Below are positions 14,010-49,445 of a stretch of DNA of 64,000 nt, piece after piece (positions within the stretch are counted from its first letter, which is position 1; every line of letters begins with the position of its first letter). The DNA is taken from NCBI RefSeq assembly GCF_019097595.1, contig NC_080731.1, positions 12,632,071 through 12,696,070 on the forward strand. The letters run 5' to 3'. The DNA comes from Hemibagrus wyckioides. Taxonomy: Eukaryota; Chordata; Actinopteri; Siluriformes; Bagridae. The position numbers were made by a program, and so were the translations under genes. The notes beneath the pieces are model-generated. The model was not told where the DNA came from. It did no database searches and saw nothing but the letters and a program-made list of their open reading frames with translations.

Positions 14010-14959
14010 TCTGAATGTGTCTAGACATTTGAACTTATCAAAATGACTATTATTTTTGGAATACAAGTCCAAGTCTGAATGACTCAATCAACTAGTCCCA
14101 ATAATAGTATTTTTCTTTTGAAATTCAAATAGAGTAAAGTTACCTTTGTTGAGCTTCCCATGCACAGTGAAATCTAAGTAATCGGCGTTGTCTGTAGGGT
14201 TGTAAATGCGGAAAACACGCACTGGAGCTTTATTCTGGATCTGAAAGCTCGTCAGAATAAAAACATCATTCACGTTCTTATTCTTCAGTCCTCCTTGTAG
14301 GAGATCAGGCAAACAATCTGGTGACACCAGGAGATCATAGACTGCAAACACAGAGAGCTGATTAATCTCCATGATGTACATAAAGCAATACTTACACCAC
14401 TGCACTGACTCTCTTTTAGTTTTTCAATTTTAGTTTCATAAGAACGGCTGGAACTGGAAATGTTTCTCATTTCAGTGGAATGCTAGTGAAAGATACCACC
14501 GAAAGATACTCAGTTACTCAGGTTTGCTCAGGTCTGATGAGCATGTTACGTTAACCAGTGCTTGAATTCATAGTTGCCTATGACACTAATCAGGGCCAGG
14601 TGAGATTTTTTTTAAATCATTTAGGCTTTAATAAGTTTCCTGTACATTTTCCTATTAATGACCAGACCTTATTATCCAATTTTAGCACAAGACATTCAAT
14701 ATAAGTCTCATGCATTTATTTTTTAAAAATTCTGCTCAGAATATCATTACATTATATTGCATAGCACAGCACTGTAATTCTGCCATTCTTAATGCCATAC
14801 ATTAATACAGGTCCATCTGCCCTTTCAGTTATTTTTGACCACATGGGGTCTAAGTAACAATGTTAAAATTATTCACTTACCAATTCCTTGGGATTTCACC
14901 ATGTAGGCTAGCTGCACAAGCACATGTACACTGAACAACACTCTTGCCCATACGACCAT
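4814..14959 (-). CDS. thbs4: Thrombospondin-4, complete
   Basis: This secreted, calcium-binding matrix glycoprotein of subgroup B (pentameric) acts in tendon, muscle and vascular matrix. There are 21 coding exons on the minus strand: 14881-14959, 14144-14341, 13724-13971, 13519-13621, 13349-13431, 13192-13243, 12913-13070, 11256-11393, 10637-10711, 10353-10547, 10168-10272, 9955-10062, 9682-9841, 7909-8027, 6993-7045, 6722-6903, 6399-6626, 6039-6235, 5628-5800, 4994-5133, 4814-4896. They sum to 2877 nt (958 aa; human about 961). Domain order: signal peptide (1-26, [20 protein letters not shown]), laminin-G-like N domain (to ~175), coiled coil ending in the CLQC cysteine pair (~176-254), four EGF-like modules (~255-443), type-3 calcium repeats rich in DxDxDG (~444-725), and the lectin-like C-terminal domain ([27 protein letters not shown]). 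The start is the only ATG before the signal peptide. Teleosts have 4a and 4b copies; I cannot say which this is. Confidence 0.96.
5308..5488. repeat. Common teleost interspersed repeat in thbs4 intron 19
   Basis: This is a recognisable dispersed element with the phrases GGCAGATCCCTTTATCCAGA, GGGCTAAGGGCCTTGC and AACACCTTAACCACTAAGC. A shorter relative lies near 36553-36600. The family name is uncertain; it resembles a SINE-like fish repeat. Confidence 0.6.
7594..7805. mobile_element. hAT-type MITE with exact 8-bp target-site duplication
   Basis: The element spans 7602-7797 and is flanked on both sides by GTCTACTG (7594-7601, 7798-7805). Its ends are inverted repeats beginning CAGGGGTGTCCAATCTTATC. 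The arms stay complementary for most of their length, so the whole element can fold into a hairpin. The 8-bp duplication and CAGGGG-type ends fit a non-autonomous hAT element. It sits in thbs4 intron 14. Confidence 0.88.
9260..9585 (+). repeat. Dispersed teleost repeat (GGTTCCTCTCAAGG family)
   Basis: The sequence contains GGTTCCTCTCAAGGTTTCTT and a tail with AAAGCTGCTTTG followed by AATTGAACTGAATTG. Pieces of the same family occur near 7505-7560, 7805-7845 and 18945-19010, and reversed near 37935-38200 and 59270-60010. It looks like a retroposon, but the exact family is not certain. Confidence 0.6.
11394..12912 (-). other. Large thbs4 intron without further recognised genes
   Basis: This is the intron between the first and second EGF-coding exons. 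It holds a short (TTTA)n run at 12721-12752 and otherwise AT-rich unique-looking sequence. I see no extra exon or complete transposon in it. Confidence 0.6.
13974..14009. repeat. (AG)n microsatellite in thbs4 intron 2
   Basis: A nearly pure AG tract starts a few bases outside thbs4 coding exon 3. On the minus (sense) strand it reads CT and extends the pyrimidine tract before the acceptor. Confidence 0.9.
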
Positions 14960-16288
14960 TTTGATGATTCACGTAGAAGAAACAGAAGAAATGTTCTATC
15001 TCTAGACCTGTTAATGCAGATCCTGCAGAAGTCTCTACGGCAGCATCCGCATATGTGGAGTAGCAGTCAAAACAGCTGTGTTTTTTTCCCCCTTTGGATC
15101 ACTGCAGCCCAGCTGCTGAATGAGAACCAGATAGGTGCCTGGGAGATTTATGCTTTTCAGATGTCATTCAACATGGAAGGTGTGACCAAGTACCTCCTCC
15201 AGTAAGTTCTCCAGCTCTCTTCCCAGAATGTGACCATTTTACTGTAAGGGTTGCATCCTGAAAAGGGATTTTAACTGCAATATATTAGGATTAGGTTATG
15301 AATAGTTGCTTATATGTAATGTGTTAAATTCACTTTAAGTTTTTAGAATGAATGTTATTAGTAATAACTAAAAGCGAGAGTTATTATCAGTTACACATGA
15401 TTCATCTGAATGATCTTCTTTATCTAATATTATCATTATGCTATCTAGTGCATAGCAAAAGAAGAAGCCAAATACGTATGTTGCCCCTCCCTTTAGCTGT
15501 ATACCAGGCAGCTTTATAGTATGCAGCACAATCATTATAGTATTTTCTTTCCTCTTAAACGGTTGCATAATGATTTTTTTTTTACTTGGTAGCATGGAGA
15601 CTGTAGTAAAACCATATTTCAGTCATAAAACCTGTCTCCTGGATTCTGGATCACATTTACAGGAATCATGTAACTGTGTGCCTTGTACACTGAGTTTCTG
15701 CTTCAACTAGCCATAGAAAGCAGGATAGTACAATGGAAATCTTTGAGCAGACTTGTCACTCGACATATGGTACATGTTGTATTTGTTTTTTTGCTTACTG
15801 TACTCATGTGTAACGTTATTATTTTTTATTATGTGTAGCACCATTTAGTTAGAATAAATTTTATCTCTTCATTTGAACAAAACACCAGCCACATTGCACA
15901 AACCCTTTTGGCCACAGGCCTAAGCAGACACAGAAACAATGTGAACATGGAAATTAGAGTCTTTTGAGAAATGTGGCTGCAGATGGCTCAGATATGAGCT
16001 GGACTTCAATTCCAGGGCTGTGTCTACTAAACCAGTGAGCAGTGTGATTGAAGGGGCTCTCAAAATGTGATCAACCCTGGGATAATCGGAGGATGTAAGT
16101 CTGTTGATGAATATGCTGTCAGTTTACAGGAAATGCTCATAATATCTATAAGGTTTAGTGTATTTACCCAGCAGTGTAATTACCCAAAATAAAGAATGAT
16201 TAATTAAACCTTTTTTTGCCAAGAGGATATAATTATCAGATACATTTATGAAAACACAAAAAATGCATAATGATCTCAACAGGTGGAG

Positions 16289-16322
16289 CTCTCTCTCTCT
16301 CGCTGTCTCTCTCTCTCACTCT

Positions 16323-16392
<70 letters not shown>

Positions 16393-16401
16393 TTCTCTCT
16401 G

Positions 16402-16442
<41 letters not shown>

Positions 16443-16459
16443 TTCTGTCTGTCTGTCTC

Positions 16460-16510
<51 letters not shown>

Positions 16511-16581
16511 GTCTCTCTCTCTCACTCTCTTTCTCTCTGTCTCTCTGTCTCTCTCTCTCTCTCTGTCTCTTTCTCTCTGTC

Positions 16582-16634
<53 letters not shown>

Positions 16635-16638
16635 TTCT

Positions 16639-16690
<52 letters not shown>

Positions 16691-16699
16691 GTCTGTCTG
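16289..16699. repeat. Long (CT)n / (CTGT) imperfect microsatellite
   Basis: About 411 bp are almost entirely pyrimidine on the plus strand. CT dinucleotides are interrupted by TTTC, CTGT and occasional CA steps that recur in blocks such as CTGTCTCTTTCTCTCTGT. All long reading frames here are repeat translations (Ser/Leu or Arg/Glu) and not genes. Confidence 0.97.
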
Positions 16700-16854
16700 G
16701 TGGAAAATTCATTTCAGCTTAAGCGAGGTGAATTATTTTAGCAGGCATCACACTGTTGAACACACAACTTAACACACTATAAAAAGCATTAATAGGACAT
16801 GCATACAGACATAAAATTAATGAAGTTGCCCAGTCCAGATATACCCATTTTTAC

Positions 16855-16983
<129 letters not shown>

Positions 16984-17510
16984 ATTTATTTTAAAGTATT
17001 CTTGTTGGAGGGAACATGAAACAATATATTAGATCACACTTCCATATTAAAGTCCATTTCATTTCTTATTAGTTTGTTCTTTTTGTTTCAAATCATTATT
17101 ATTATTTTTTTTTCTAATATTGCAGTTACATTTACCCCTCTGTACCTGGTACATTTAGCAGGTAAAATAAAGCCCAGCTCATAAAGATTTTTATAGCAGT
17201 GAGCAAGCAAAGTTACAAAACACTGACTTTAGAGAAATCCCCTACTGTAAATCTTTTTTAATGGAACAGATGTTCATTACTTTGTGGTTACAGACAGATA
17301 AGTGTGGAGACTCACTGGGAAAAGTGGGATTTCTACTTTTATACTTTAGAAAACTTTAAATGTATATACTATATATATATATATAAAATCTGCATGTACA
17401 TGCCTCTCATTTTCACTTAGAATACTTATTTTTACTTTAGGAAAGGTCTTGGTTTAGTCTCACACTGCATATTAATTAAGACATTTTTTTTAGTCAGAAC
17501 ATCAACACTC

Positions 17511-17532
17511 TGTGTGTGTGTGTGTGTGTGTG
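17511..17532. repeat. (TG)11 microsatellite
   Basis: A pure TG dinucleotide run between thbs4 and mtx3. Confidence 0.95.
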
Positions 17533-17705
17533 TTGGTCCTGTGATTAAATGGGGCACTACCAGGGTTTTTTCCTTTGCAACTAGTGTGATATGGGGAAGC
17601 TGTAAAAAGGTCCCTATCATGTGATTTTTGTCATTAGTCATGCACAGCACTCATACATTAGAGACTTAGTTAGAGAGTTTTTAATTGTTATTATATCCAT
17701 ATACA

Positions 17706-18372
<667 letters not shown>

Positions 18373-19395
18373 TGGTGTATAAATATACAGTAGAATGGGA
18401 TAGCATTCACAGAAGGCCTTGAACAACATGTAGTGAATAAAAAAACTCTGAAGTTCTTATCTTGTTCTCTAATGAGTATAGGAATCACCCAAAAGTACAA
18501 ATACATATATACAGATATAGTTGATGTATAAGAATTAGTTAAACTTGCTATAAAGCATATCTGGAAAAACTAGACAGTAGTCTCCAGATCACTGCTTCTC
18601 AAATTTCCAAAAGTAGGTTAAGCATTCAGTATGTTGTGTTTTGTGGATGATCCACCATTAGTGTCACCATGGAAGCTTTAATACCAGCTTGGCAGCACAT
18701 TCTCTGATCATCAGAATACTCTGATTGTAGGTGAGAGTGATCTCATTGAGAAAATGAGAAGCAGCTAATGAGAGTACATCAGAGTCTGCCTCTGTATATG
18801 AGGCAGCTGTAGTAACTCTGTTGGCAGTCCAGACTGAACCAAATGAGCAAGAAATAAAGGATTACTGTGTCATTCATATAGTGGCTTTGAATCCCTGAGA
18901 ATGGGAAAAGAACATGGTTTGCTCATTAGGGTTACGTTTAAATGTAAATTAGCTGCTTTGAGACAATTCTATTCTTAAAAGTGTTATACAAATACAATGG
19001 AATTGAATTTTTATAGGCTACCTACATGGATTGGGTTCAAGAGATGACTTTTTATTTTGCTTGGTGGGGGTCTGAGCACACAGGATTACTACAGAAAAAG
19101 GGGAAAGAGAGTTCAATAGCCAGAGCCATAAATAACAAAAAAGAAAAAAAAGAGAAATGGAAAAAAAGAAAGAAAAAGTAAAGAAAATGGAAAGATATGC
19201 TTGAAAATGGAAACAAAATAAGAAAGAAAATGGACAAAATAAATTAACAAAAGACCATTGTGTAATATCAGCATGAATTTATGAAATGTTATTATATATA
19301 ACATAAATATAATGTATTTGCATTTATTTATTTGTGAATTCGTCATTATATTGCATATATGTTTATTTCAATTTAAATAATCTGTATAAGATAAG

Positions 19396-20101
19396 ATACA
19401 CTGATCAGGCATAACAATTATGAGCAATGAGAGGTGATGTGAATAACACTGATTATCTCCTCATCATGGCCCCTGTTAGTGGGTGGGATATATTAGGCAG
19501 CAAGTCAACATTTTGTCCTCAACATGAAAGATCATTTATCTTACACTGGACAAAACACCTGTTAGGCATGTTCAGCTGTATATGTACACAAAAGTGGATA
19601 TAATATAACATCATGATTAGCATCATTAAATGCTGCTCAGGCATAACATTATGAGCACTGACATATATTTATATATGTCAGTATATTAGGATATATTAGG
19701 CAGCAAGTGAACATTTTGTCCTCAAAGTTGATGTGTTAGAGGCAGGAAAAATGGACAAGCATCAGGATTTAGAGCGAGTTTGATGATGGTCCAAATCAGA
19801 GCGTCTCCAAAACTGCATCTCTTGTGGGGTGTTCCCGGTCTACAGTGGTCAGTATCTATCAAAAGTGGTCCAAGGAAGGAACAGTGGTGAACCAGTGACA
19901 GGGTCATGGACGGCCAAGGCTCACTGATGCACGTGGGGAGTGAAAGCTGGCCCGTGTGATCATATCCAACAGACGAGCTACTGTTGGTCAAATTAATGCT
20001 GGTTCTGATAGAAAGGTGTCAGAATACACAGAGAGGGCTGTTTTGGAAGAAAAAGGGGGTGGAACACAATTTAAGGCAGGTGGTCATAATGTTATGCCAG
20101 A
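19396..20101 (+). mobile_element. Degenerate, rearranged Tc1-like copy next to the mtx3 promoter
   Basis: The left terminus ACTGATCAGGCATAACA (about 19399) and the right terminus TAATGTTATGCCAGAT (about 20088-20102) belong to the same family as the copy at 17706. The interior reads in the opposite direction ([19 protein letters not shown] on plus). A second internal terminus-like phrase (CAGGCATAACATTATGAGCA, about 19638) and a duplicated TAGGCAGCAAGT block suggest a nested or tandem insertion. Confidence 0.75.
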
Positions 20102-20142
20102 TCCGTGTAAACTGATATATAACTCTCCTCTGCAGGGAAAGA

Positions 20143-20189
20143 GGGGGCGGGGCTTCGAGTGTTGTCATTGGTGTTCCAGCCAAACAAAC

Positions 20190-20195
<6 letters not shown>
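20143..20195 (+). promoter_or_regulatory. mtx3: mtx3 core promoter: GC box, inverted CCAAT, YY1-like start
   Basis: GGGGGCGGGG (20143-20152) is an Sp1-type GC box and ATTGG (20167-20171) is an inverted CCAAT box. ACAAACATGGCGGC overlaps the start codon and fits the YY1-type ATGGCGGC motif used by many TATA-less housekeeping genes. No TATA box is apparent. Function is inferred from motifs and position. Confidence 0.6.
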
Positions 20196-31018
<10,823 letters not shown>

Positions 31019-31111
31019 TAACCTCACCCACACCACACAGTGGTATCTTTCCTTACCTATTTATTTAAGCTTATATTAAAATGGGCATGACTGCTAGAGG
31101 AGTCTCAAGTT

Positions 31112-31680
31112 TGCTCAGTGATCAGCCATAACATTAAAACCACCTGCCTAATAGCGCCACCAAAAGAGCTCTGAGTTGTCGAGGCATGGACTACACAAGA
31201 CCTCTGAAGGTGTGTTGTGGTATCTAGCTCCAAGACGTTGTACCTGTAACGTGTCTATTGGGGCCTCTGTGGATTAGACCAGTTTGTCCAGCACATTCCA
31301 CAGATGCTGATCCTGGGAAATTTGGATCACATTAACACATTGAATTCTTTGTCATGTTCCTCAAACCATTAGCCTTCTCTCCCTATGAGTATTCATGAAC
31401 CTGTCGCTGGTTACTGGACCACTTTTGGTAGCTATTGACCACTGCATATCAGGAACACCTCACACGACCTGCTATATTGGAGATGCACTGACCCAGTCGT
31501 CTAACCGTTATAATTTTCACCTAAAACGTCACTCGGATTTCTTACATTCACTCCTTTTTTCCACATCAACATTGAGAACTGACTCTTCACTTGCTGACTA
31601 AATATATCCCACCTCTCGACAGATGCCACTGTAATGAGATAAACCTCTTAGTGGTTTTTAATGTTATGGCTGATCAGAGT
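31112..31680 (-). mobile_element. Degenerate Tc1-like copy just after the mtx3 stop
   Basis: The ends are TGATCAGCCATAACATTAAAA and its inverse TTTTTAATGTTATGGCTGATC, a variant subfamily (GGCTGATC rather than GCCTGATC). The interior keeps eroded transposase-like sequence on the minus strand. It begins about 95 bp past the mtx3 stop codon and probably lies in the 3' UTR. Confidence 0.8.
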
Positions 31681-31933
31681 TTGTTGAACAAACGTTATTG
31701 TGGTTGAACAAATGTGGCTTCGGTCATTACTGAGAGCTCAGTTTTTCCATTAGTCTCATACTGATTTATATTATTTTCTTAATCTATAAGATTGTATTTA
31801 CATATCAAACAATATTTAAAAAAAAATGATGGTTATCCAAATACAACTAATGACAGTAATTAAATATTCATAGACTGTTGCCATTCTGAACAACCTTCGC
31901 CATAGTGAAATTATATTTTGTAAAATTCACTGT

Positions 31934-31935
<2 letters not shown>

Positions 31936-31965
<30 letters not shown>
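31936..31965. repeat. (CA)n microsatellite
   Basis: A pure CA run of about 15 units between mtx3 and cmya5. Confidence 0.95.
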
Positions 31966-31967
<2 letters not shown>

Positions 31968-34417
31968 ACAGTGTATCTGACAATATCTTTCCATTAGCAG
32001 TGTGTAAAAATAGAGATTCTTTTAGAGCTGTTAGTCCATGCTGAACCTGAATCCTTCATTTTGCTGAACATCTCCAATAGTTTTTCACTTTTTCATTATG
32101 GCTGTTGTTATATATTAAGGTTGGGCCTCGACAGTTTGCACAGCATCATAGCGGTTAATCAACGTGTCGGTGTGTGACAGTCGGAAATCATCAGCCACCA
32201 CCAGGCTAAATATTGTAACTCATCATAGCGTCTTCATTCAGGTTAATGTATCATTCCGCTTGCTCTCCTGAACACACCTACGTAAACAGTGAAAATATAG
32301 CGATTTATTTTTACTCATAACAGTTTCTGTATTTTATTTATTTTTTTGCTCTTTAAAGCAAATGGATCTGTTGATTTTTCCGCATGCGTGCCTTTCCCTC
32401 TGTATCCAAGAGTAATTTCCTGCCTTTGAACATGCTTAAGCTTAAATGAAAATAATTTCACATTGTAAGCGTGCCAGAAGCGCTCAGGAGATGCATTTAC
32501 ACACTTTATTGCATCGTAATCATGATTAGCTGCATTCACCACATCACGTACAGGCCAGTGGGTCCAGTTTTTCTTTCTTTTTTTTCCATGTTATTACTTT
32601 GTATGCCCATGTCTGTTACATGTATACATGTCTGTTCATGCAGGGCTGATTTATGGAAACAGTATCTCCTGAATTCCTTTAGTTCTGATGCATTTTAAAG
32701 CATCTCGACTTCAGCTAAGAAAGGACGTGTCAAGTGTTCAAACACAAATATAATAAAATAGAGTTTATAATATTTTGTCTGTGCAATGGTAGCTGTTCAA
32801 AAAAGTCAGTAATCTAAACTGGACATTAGAACAAAAGTTTGCTCTGGTGTTCTTTTCTATTATTTATACAAATGTCATGAACTTCATTTCCATCCTGTGC
32901 GGTCACGATGAGCCACCCAGCTCAAAAAGGACAGGGTCCATCGTCACTGACGGTAATGAACTACCCGTGACATTTCACTTCTTGGTTCTTTACCAGAAAT
33001 GAGGCGAGAGCAGAAACGACAGATATGAGAGGACAGTCTTCTCCGAGCAGTAAACTGATTCTGGGAAACTGAACTGCATCCTTACATGTACAGAGGCAGT
33101 GCGTATTTTTTATATTAAACTACTAACTACTGAAAGTACAAACAGTTCTTAAGGGGGAAAAAAAAAAAAATCAAGACCTGTTCCTTGGAAGTACTGAGCT
33201 GATTACCATTAGGAATTTCTTTGTCTACTCTGAAAGCCTGGCAGTGTTTTGGGAAGGCAGGACAAACTGTTTTTCACTGTAAAACAGATGTCTAATTTTT
33301 CCTTTCATTAGAATAGTTAAACAATGTATAACTGACAGCCCATGCTTCAGAGTAGCAGCCTTCGAAAAACACATTTCATTCATTTCTGGGCCTTGCGTAA
33401 CGGCATTCAAAAGAACAAAAAAAGAAGAACTGAATTACCGTGTGGTTTTATTCTGTTTAGCTCCATGTGCACATTTTACGAGGAAATCCAACTGCACTTT
33501 CAATTCTGATACTTTTTTGCCAAACAGCTCTCTCTATGTGCCGCAAGCTCACATTTCTGCTCGTACATGAGTAATGAGCTTTATATTATTTCAAAATTTA
33601 GAAGCCATTAGTCCCAATTTTAGGCATCACAATGTGAAATTCAGGGCTTGTCCAGTGAACTGAAGCAAATCAAGGGCTCACGTTATGGTACAATGACCTC
33701 TTGTGGTAGATAGAAGTGTATTTAATATAATGGGAAACCTTGTCGAAAAACGGTGCTCTGAATCCAGCTCACTGACTGACGGACAACATGTACAGTCTAT
33801 AATCTATATAAAACAATTCTAATATTTCAGTTGTCATTTATTTCTCAAGCTGTCAGTAGATCAGAGATCACTTTTAATCTTGGTTTTTGCTTCAAAACAA
33901 TTACAAAAAAAAAAAAAAAAAATACACCATAATTAAACACAGAAAGGAAAAGACTTTTACAAACAGATGATAAATAACTGCTGGTTACAAGAAAAGAAAA
34001 TGTTAGGTTTATAAACAATATAATACACTGTATATGCAAAAAAAAAAACAAAAATCAAAACTGAAAAATTCTTGGATTTTGGAAATATCCAGACTTTTCT
34101 GTAAATCTTTAACATTATCTTGGATTACATCATTGTATACAGATATACAGTGACCCAGACTCTTGCTGTCGGCATAGCCAGGCTTCACCATGCACAAAGA
34201 ACAATATTCAATATAGAAGATCCTTTCTAGATCTGAAGTGATCTTTTAGGAAATAAGCCTTCATCCAAAAAGCTAAGGAGCATTTAATTAAAATACTACA
34301 AAAGCCAAATAGGTTGCTATTCACTTCACGACCTTCAAAATGTCTCTCCACCAGAGGTCTAAAGATAGAGATAACGAAGTTGAACTGATCGTAATTATTC
34401 AGGCCCGAGAGTAATAT

Positions 34418-34439
34418 AACAACAACAACAACAACAACG
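34418..34439. repeat. (AAC)n microsatellite
   Basis: About seven AAC units in the region downstream of cmya5. A short ATACT pentanucleotide run lies at about 34650-34670. Confidence 0.85.
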
Positions 34440-35201
34440 ACGAGATTAAATATTTTATGTATCTATAAAAACCAAGAGGTTTTCCCCTGAACAGAGCAGA
34501 AGGAAAGAATAAATGAAATATCTGAAAAGACTTACAGCAGCATCTACTGGTCAGCTATGATGTGAACAGTAGAGGGAAATGATAAAAGTAAACGTGATCA
34601 GCACTGCAGTAACATTTTGCTCAAGACTGGGGTGAAGTACACACAATAATACTATACTATACTATACTCCAGCATAGTATTCTCATAGTATACATTCTAT
34701 ACTCCATCGCTTTTTGGTACATTACACTTCTGGTTATGTCCATATTTACAAAAAAAAAAAAAAAAAAATCAAGCATTCAGATAAATCAACAAACCACATA
34801 AACCACCATAAAACACTTTCAAATAACAATTCCCTTTTTAAAAGACATCCTTACCTTAAGGGAAATCTCTCCTGTATTACTTTGGTAACTCGTTCTCAGT
34901 CAACTGCCTGTGTAATGTTATGTGTGACCACCACCAACAGTCATCTTGAGACATTTCCCTTACTGAACAGAAAACCTGGGTTTAGTCTAAGGGCAGATCT
35001 TGAAATGTATCATTCCACTTGCATGGACACAATGAAAGAAAAGTGACCAGAATTGCTTTGCACTGTGTTGGATAAAAATTCCATACAAACTACATACAGC
35101 TTTACTGTGGTCATTTTTTTAAATTTGTGTTATATGTTTCCATAATATTCAGTTCAACAAGTGCTCTTGGGCTTCTAATATAATACAAAAAAATGATTTC
35201 C

Positions 35202-35207
35202 TTTATT
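35202..35207 (-). terminator. cmya5: Candidate cmya5 polyadenylation signal
   Basis: TTTATT on plus reads AATAAA on minus, about 300 bp past the CMYA5 stop codon. This is supported by position only. Confidence 0.35.
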
Positions 35208-35504
35208 TGTCAGTACAATAAAGAAATTATTGCTATAAAATTCCAGGCAATAATTTGTCCATTCTTATCCCAGTACACTGATTGCATATGTTAGATAGAG
35301 ATTAGGTTAAATAATGCTGGAGTATCCCTTTAAAAAAAGACTTTTTATCATGTACAAAGAAAGAAACCTCACACTAACTCAGGTTATCACTGATTTCTTT
35401 TCAAGAACCTAATAAATATGACACACAGTCTAAAAGATTGCAGATCCCAAGGCCAATAAAATAAAGACAGGTACTCCGGAAATCCGCCTTTATCAGAGCT
35501 ACCA

Positions 35505-47424
<11,920 letters not shown>

Positions 47425-47660
47425 TTTTGTCCGTCTAAAACCCTGGAAGTTCTTTTAATTTTTTATTGAAAGGAGTGCAGCTCCGTGTAGAGACCATCGC
47501 CAGTGGAGTGCGGTTCGCCTTACTCAGCGCGCGCTCGAAATAGAATGCAAATTATTCTCGAGAGCTCGGCGCGCGCAATGCGAAAAGCAGGAAAAACAGC
47601 CTCTTTTCCTTTCCAGAAGAGTTTTTTTTAGCTCGTGCACGGTCTGTTTCTTACGTCTCT
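47425..47660 (-). promoter_or_regulatory. cmya5: cmya5 5' flank: CpG-rich stretch with octamer motif
   Basis: The 200 bp upstream of the cmya5 start are CpG-rich for this window (CAGCGCGCGCTCG, CTCGGCGCGCGCAATG) and contain the octamer ATGCAAAT at 47545-47552. This makes it the likely promoter. No TATA box was recognised, and muscle-specific motifs could not be established by eye. Confidence 0.45.
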
Positions 47661-47979
47661 TGTTTTTGTTTTTTTTTTTCAGACGGCAAAAGAAGATAAA
47701 TGATGACCAGCCGTGTTTAGATGATAAACTATAAGAGCGCTATGGTGTGTAATACGACACTGGTTGGACACCTCCATGTTTTGCGAGGGGAAGGCCTGAA
47801 GCACTGCAGTGCCAAGAGCTAATTTTACACCACAACCTCTTCACTCAAATGCTTCATGATGAACTAAGGGCACAACGCATGGCGTCACTACACCCGAAAA
47901 ACTGTACAAACTAATTCAGTGCAGTGTTAGATTTAATTGTTCTTTTTTAGTAAAGTACATGGATAAACAAACAGTAATT

Positions 47980-48610
47980 ATATAAAGGTGTGCTGTGGGA
48001 TCTGGCACCGACACTTTAGCAGCAGATCCTTTAAGTTGTGAGTTGGTGTGTCCATAATTCGGACTTGTTTGTCCAGAACACAGATGCATTGAGATCTGAG
48101 GAATTCGGAGAGCAATTCTACGCGTTATGTTTCTCAATGTGTGCCAGTGAGGCAGGACACATTATCCTGCTGTAACAGGCCACTGCCATAACCATTTGTT
48201 TAAGGTTTAGGTGGGTGGTACGTGTCAAACTGACATCCACAAAAAAGCCAAGAGTCAAGGTTTCGAAGCAGAATATTGCCCAGAGCATCATGCTGCCTCC
48301 TCTGGTTTCCCGTCTTCCCATAGTGCACCCTGGTGCCATCTCTTTCCTGGGTGACACAAAACCACCCAGCAGTCCACATGATGATAAATAAATAACATGA
48401 TTCACCAGAGGATGCCATCTTCTTCCATTGCTCCATGGTTCAGTTCGGATGCTCGTGTGCTTTCAGTGGTGGACGGGGTAAGCATGGTCACTCTGCCCAG
48501 TATGCAGCCCCATACATATCAAGTGGGTGCTAACAGCTGCATACTAGGAACACCACCAAAAGACCTGCTGTTTTGGCCCTTGTCAGTCCTCTAAACTGCA
48601 CAACAATTTC
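47980..48610 (-). mobile_element. Heavily decayed Tc1-like transposase remnant
   Basis: The minus strand reads WKKMASSGESCYLF (decayed WSDES block), HYGKTGNQRRQHDALGNILL and similar pieces, matching the interior of the copy at 23303. Clear terminal repeats are missing. It lies between cmya5 and tent2. Confidence 0.75.
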
Positions 48611-49445
48611 TCTATTATTATTATTATTTTAATAGTGAGTCTTTCACTTAAGAGTGCTTTCACACAGTGAAAGAAATATTTATGAAATAATGCTAACATT
48701 TAAACACTAGAGTCTGCATATTTAATCAGACATCGATATATACATTGTTGAAAAGGTTGCAGTAGAAAAGAAAACAGTTTCACGGTTGAGGATTAATTCT
48801 GATATCACTCCTCTACTGTTCACCTCACTTCTTTTCATCAGTGTTTTTCTTGTCCTTGATTATAATGCTTTTTGTAAGAAGATGGCCGACAAGATAACAT
48901 TTAAATAAGGTAATTTTAATTCATTAAATAAACATTAAAAAGACTGTACAGAATGTACAAGAAGTGACAGAACAAAGCAAGAACAAAGCGCCAACATACA
49001 CCAGTGACTTATTTTCTAATGCTGTTATTTTCTAAGGCATTAATTAGTGTCAAAAATCCGGTATTGAATCAGAGACCAGGTACTAATTATATTAGAATGA
49101 GGAAATATAGAACAGATTAATGACCTGTTTGAGAACAGAACCTGAAGAGCTTCCTACAAACATTGTGCAACAAAAGGCCACAACCTCATCTACACATGTT
49201 TGATGCTCATATGAGACTACAGCTTTTTGGTCATAAGGAACTTGTGGCTAGCATTGCAGTGCTGCCCAAAGCCCACATCTAAGCAAGAAAACAAAGTCCG
49301 GATAATTTAACACTATTTTTAACTTGAACAGGTGCAGTGTAGAGGTGATGGTGATGCAAGAAAAGTGGTTTAAGATGACTGCCGAACAAAGTCCATGAAG
49401 GTTGTTCAGCTGTCTTCATAAAAAAAAGGCTCATCACTGCAGGGG
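48611..49445. other. Likely tent2 3' UTR and flank
   Basis: AT-rich sequence below the tent2 stop codon with no recognised repeat or gene. The minus-strand poly(A) signal could not be decided. Confidence 0.4.

Larger units (their letters stand above)
31019..35504. other. Region between mtx3 and cmya5 (tail to tail)
   Basis: It contains the mtx3 3' UTR, a Tc1 copy, a CA microsatellite and A-rich runs. From about 32000 to 35200 I see nothing coding. The part above about 35200 is probably cmya5 3' UTR. The position of the mtx3 poly(A) site could not be decided. Confidence 0.55.

Noticed and set aside
16236..16772. Open frames of 150-174 aa on both strands (Ser/Leu-rich or Arg/Glu-rich)
   Set aside because: They are translations of the CT microsatellite; all frames are open because the repeat contains no stop codons.
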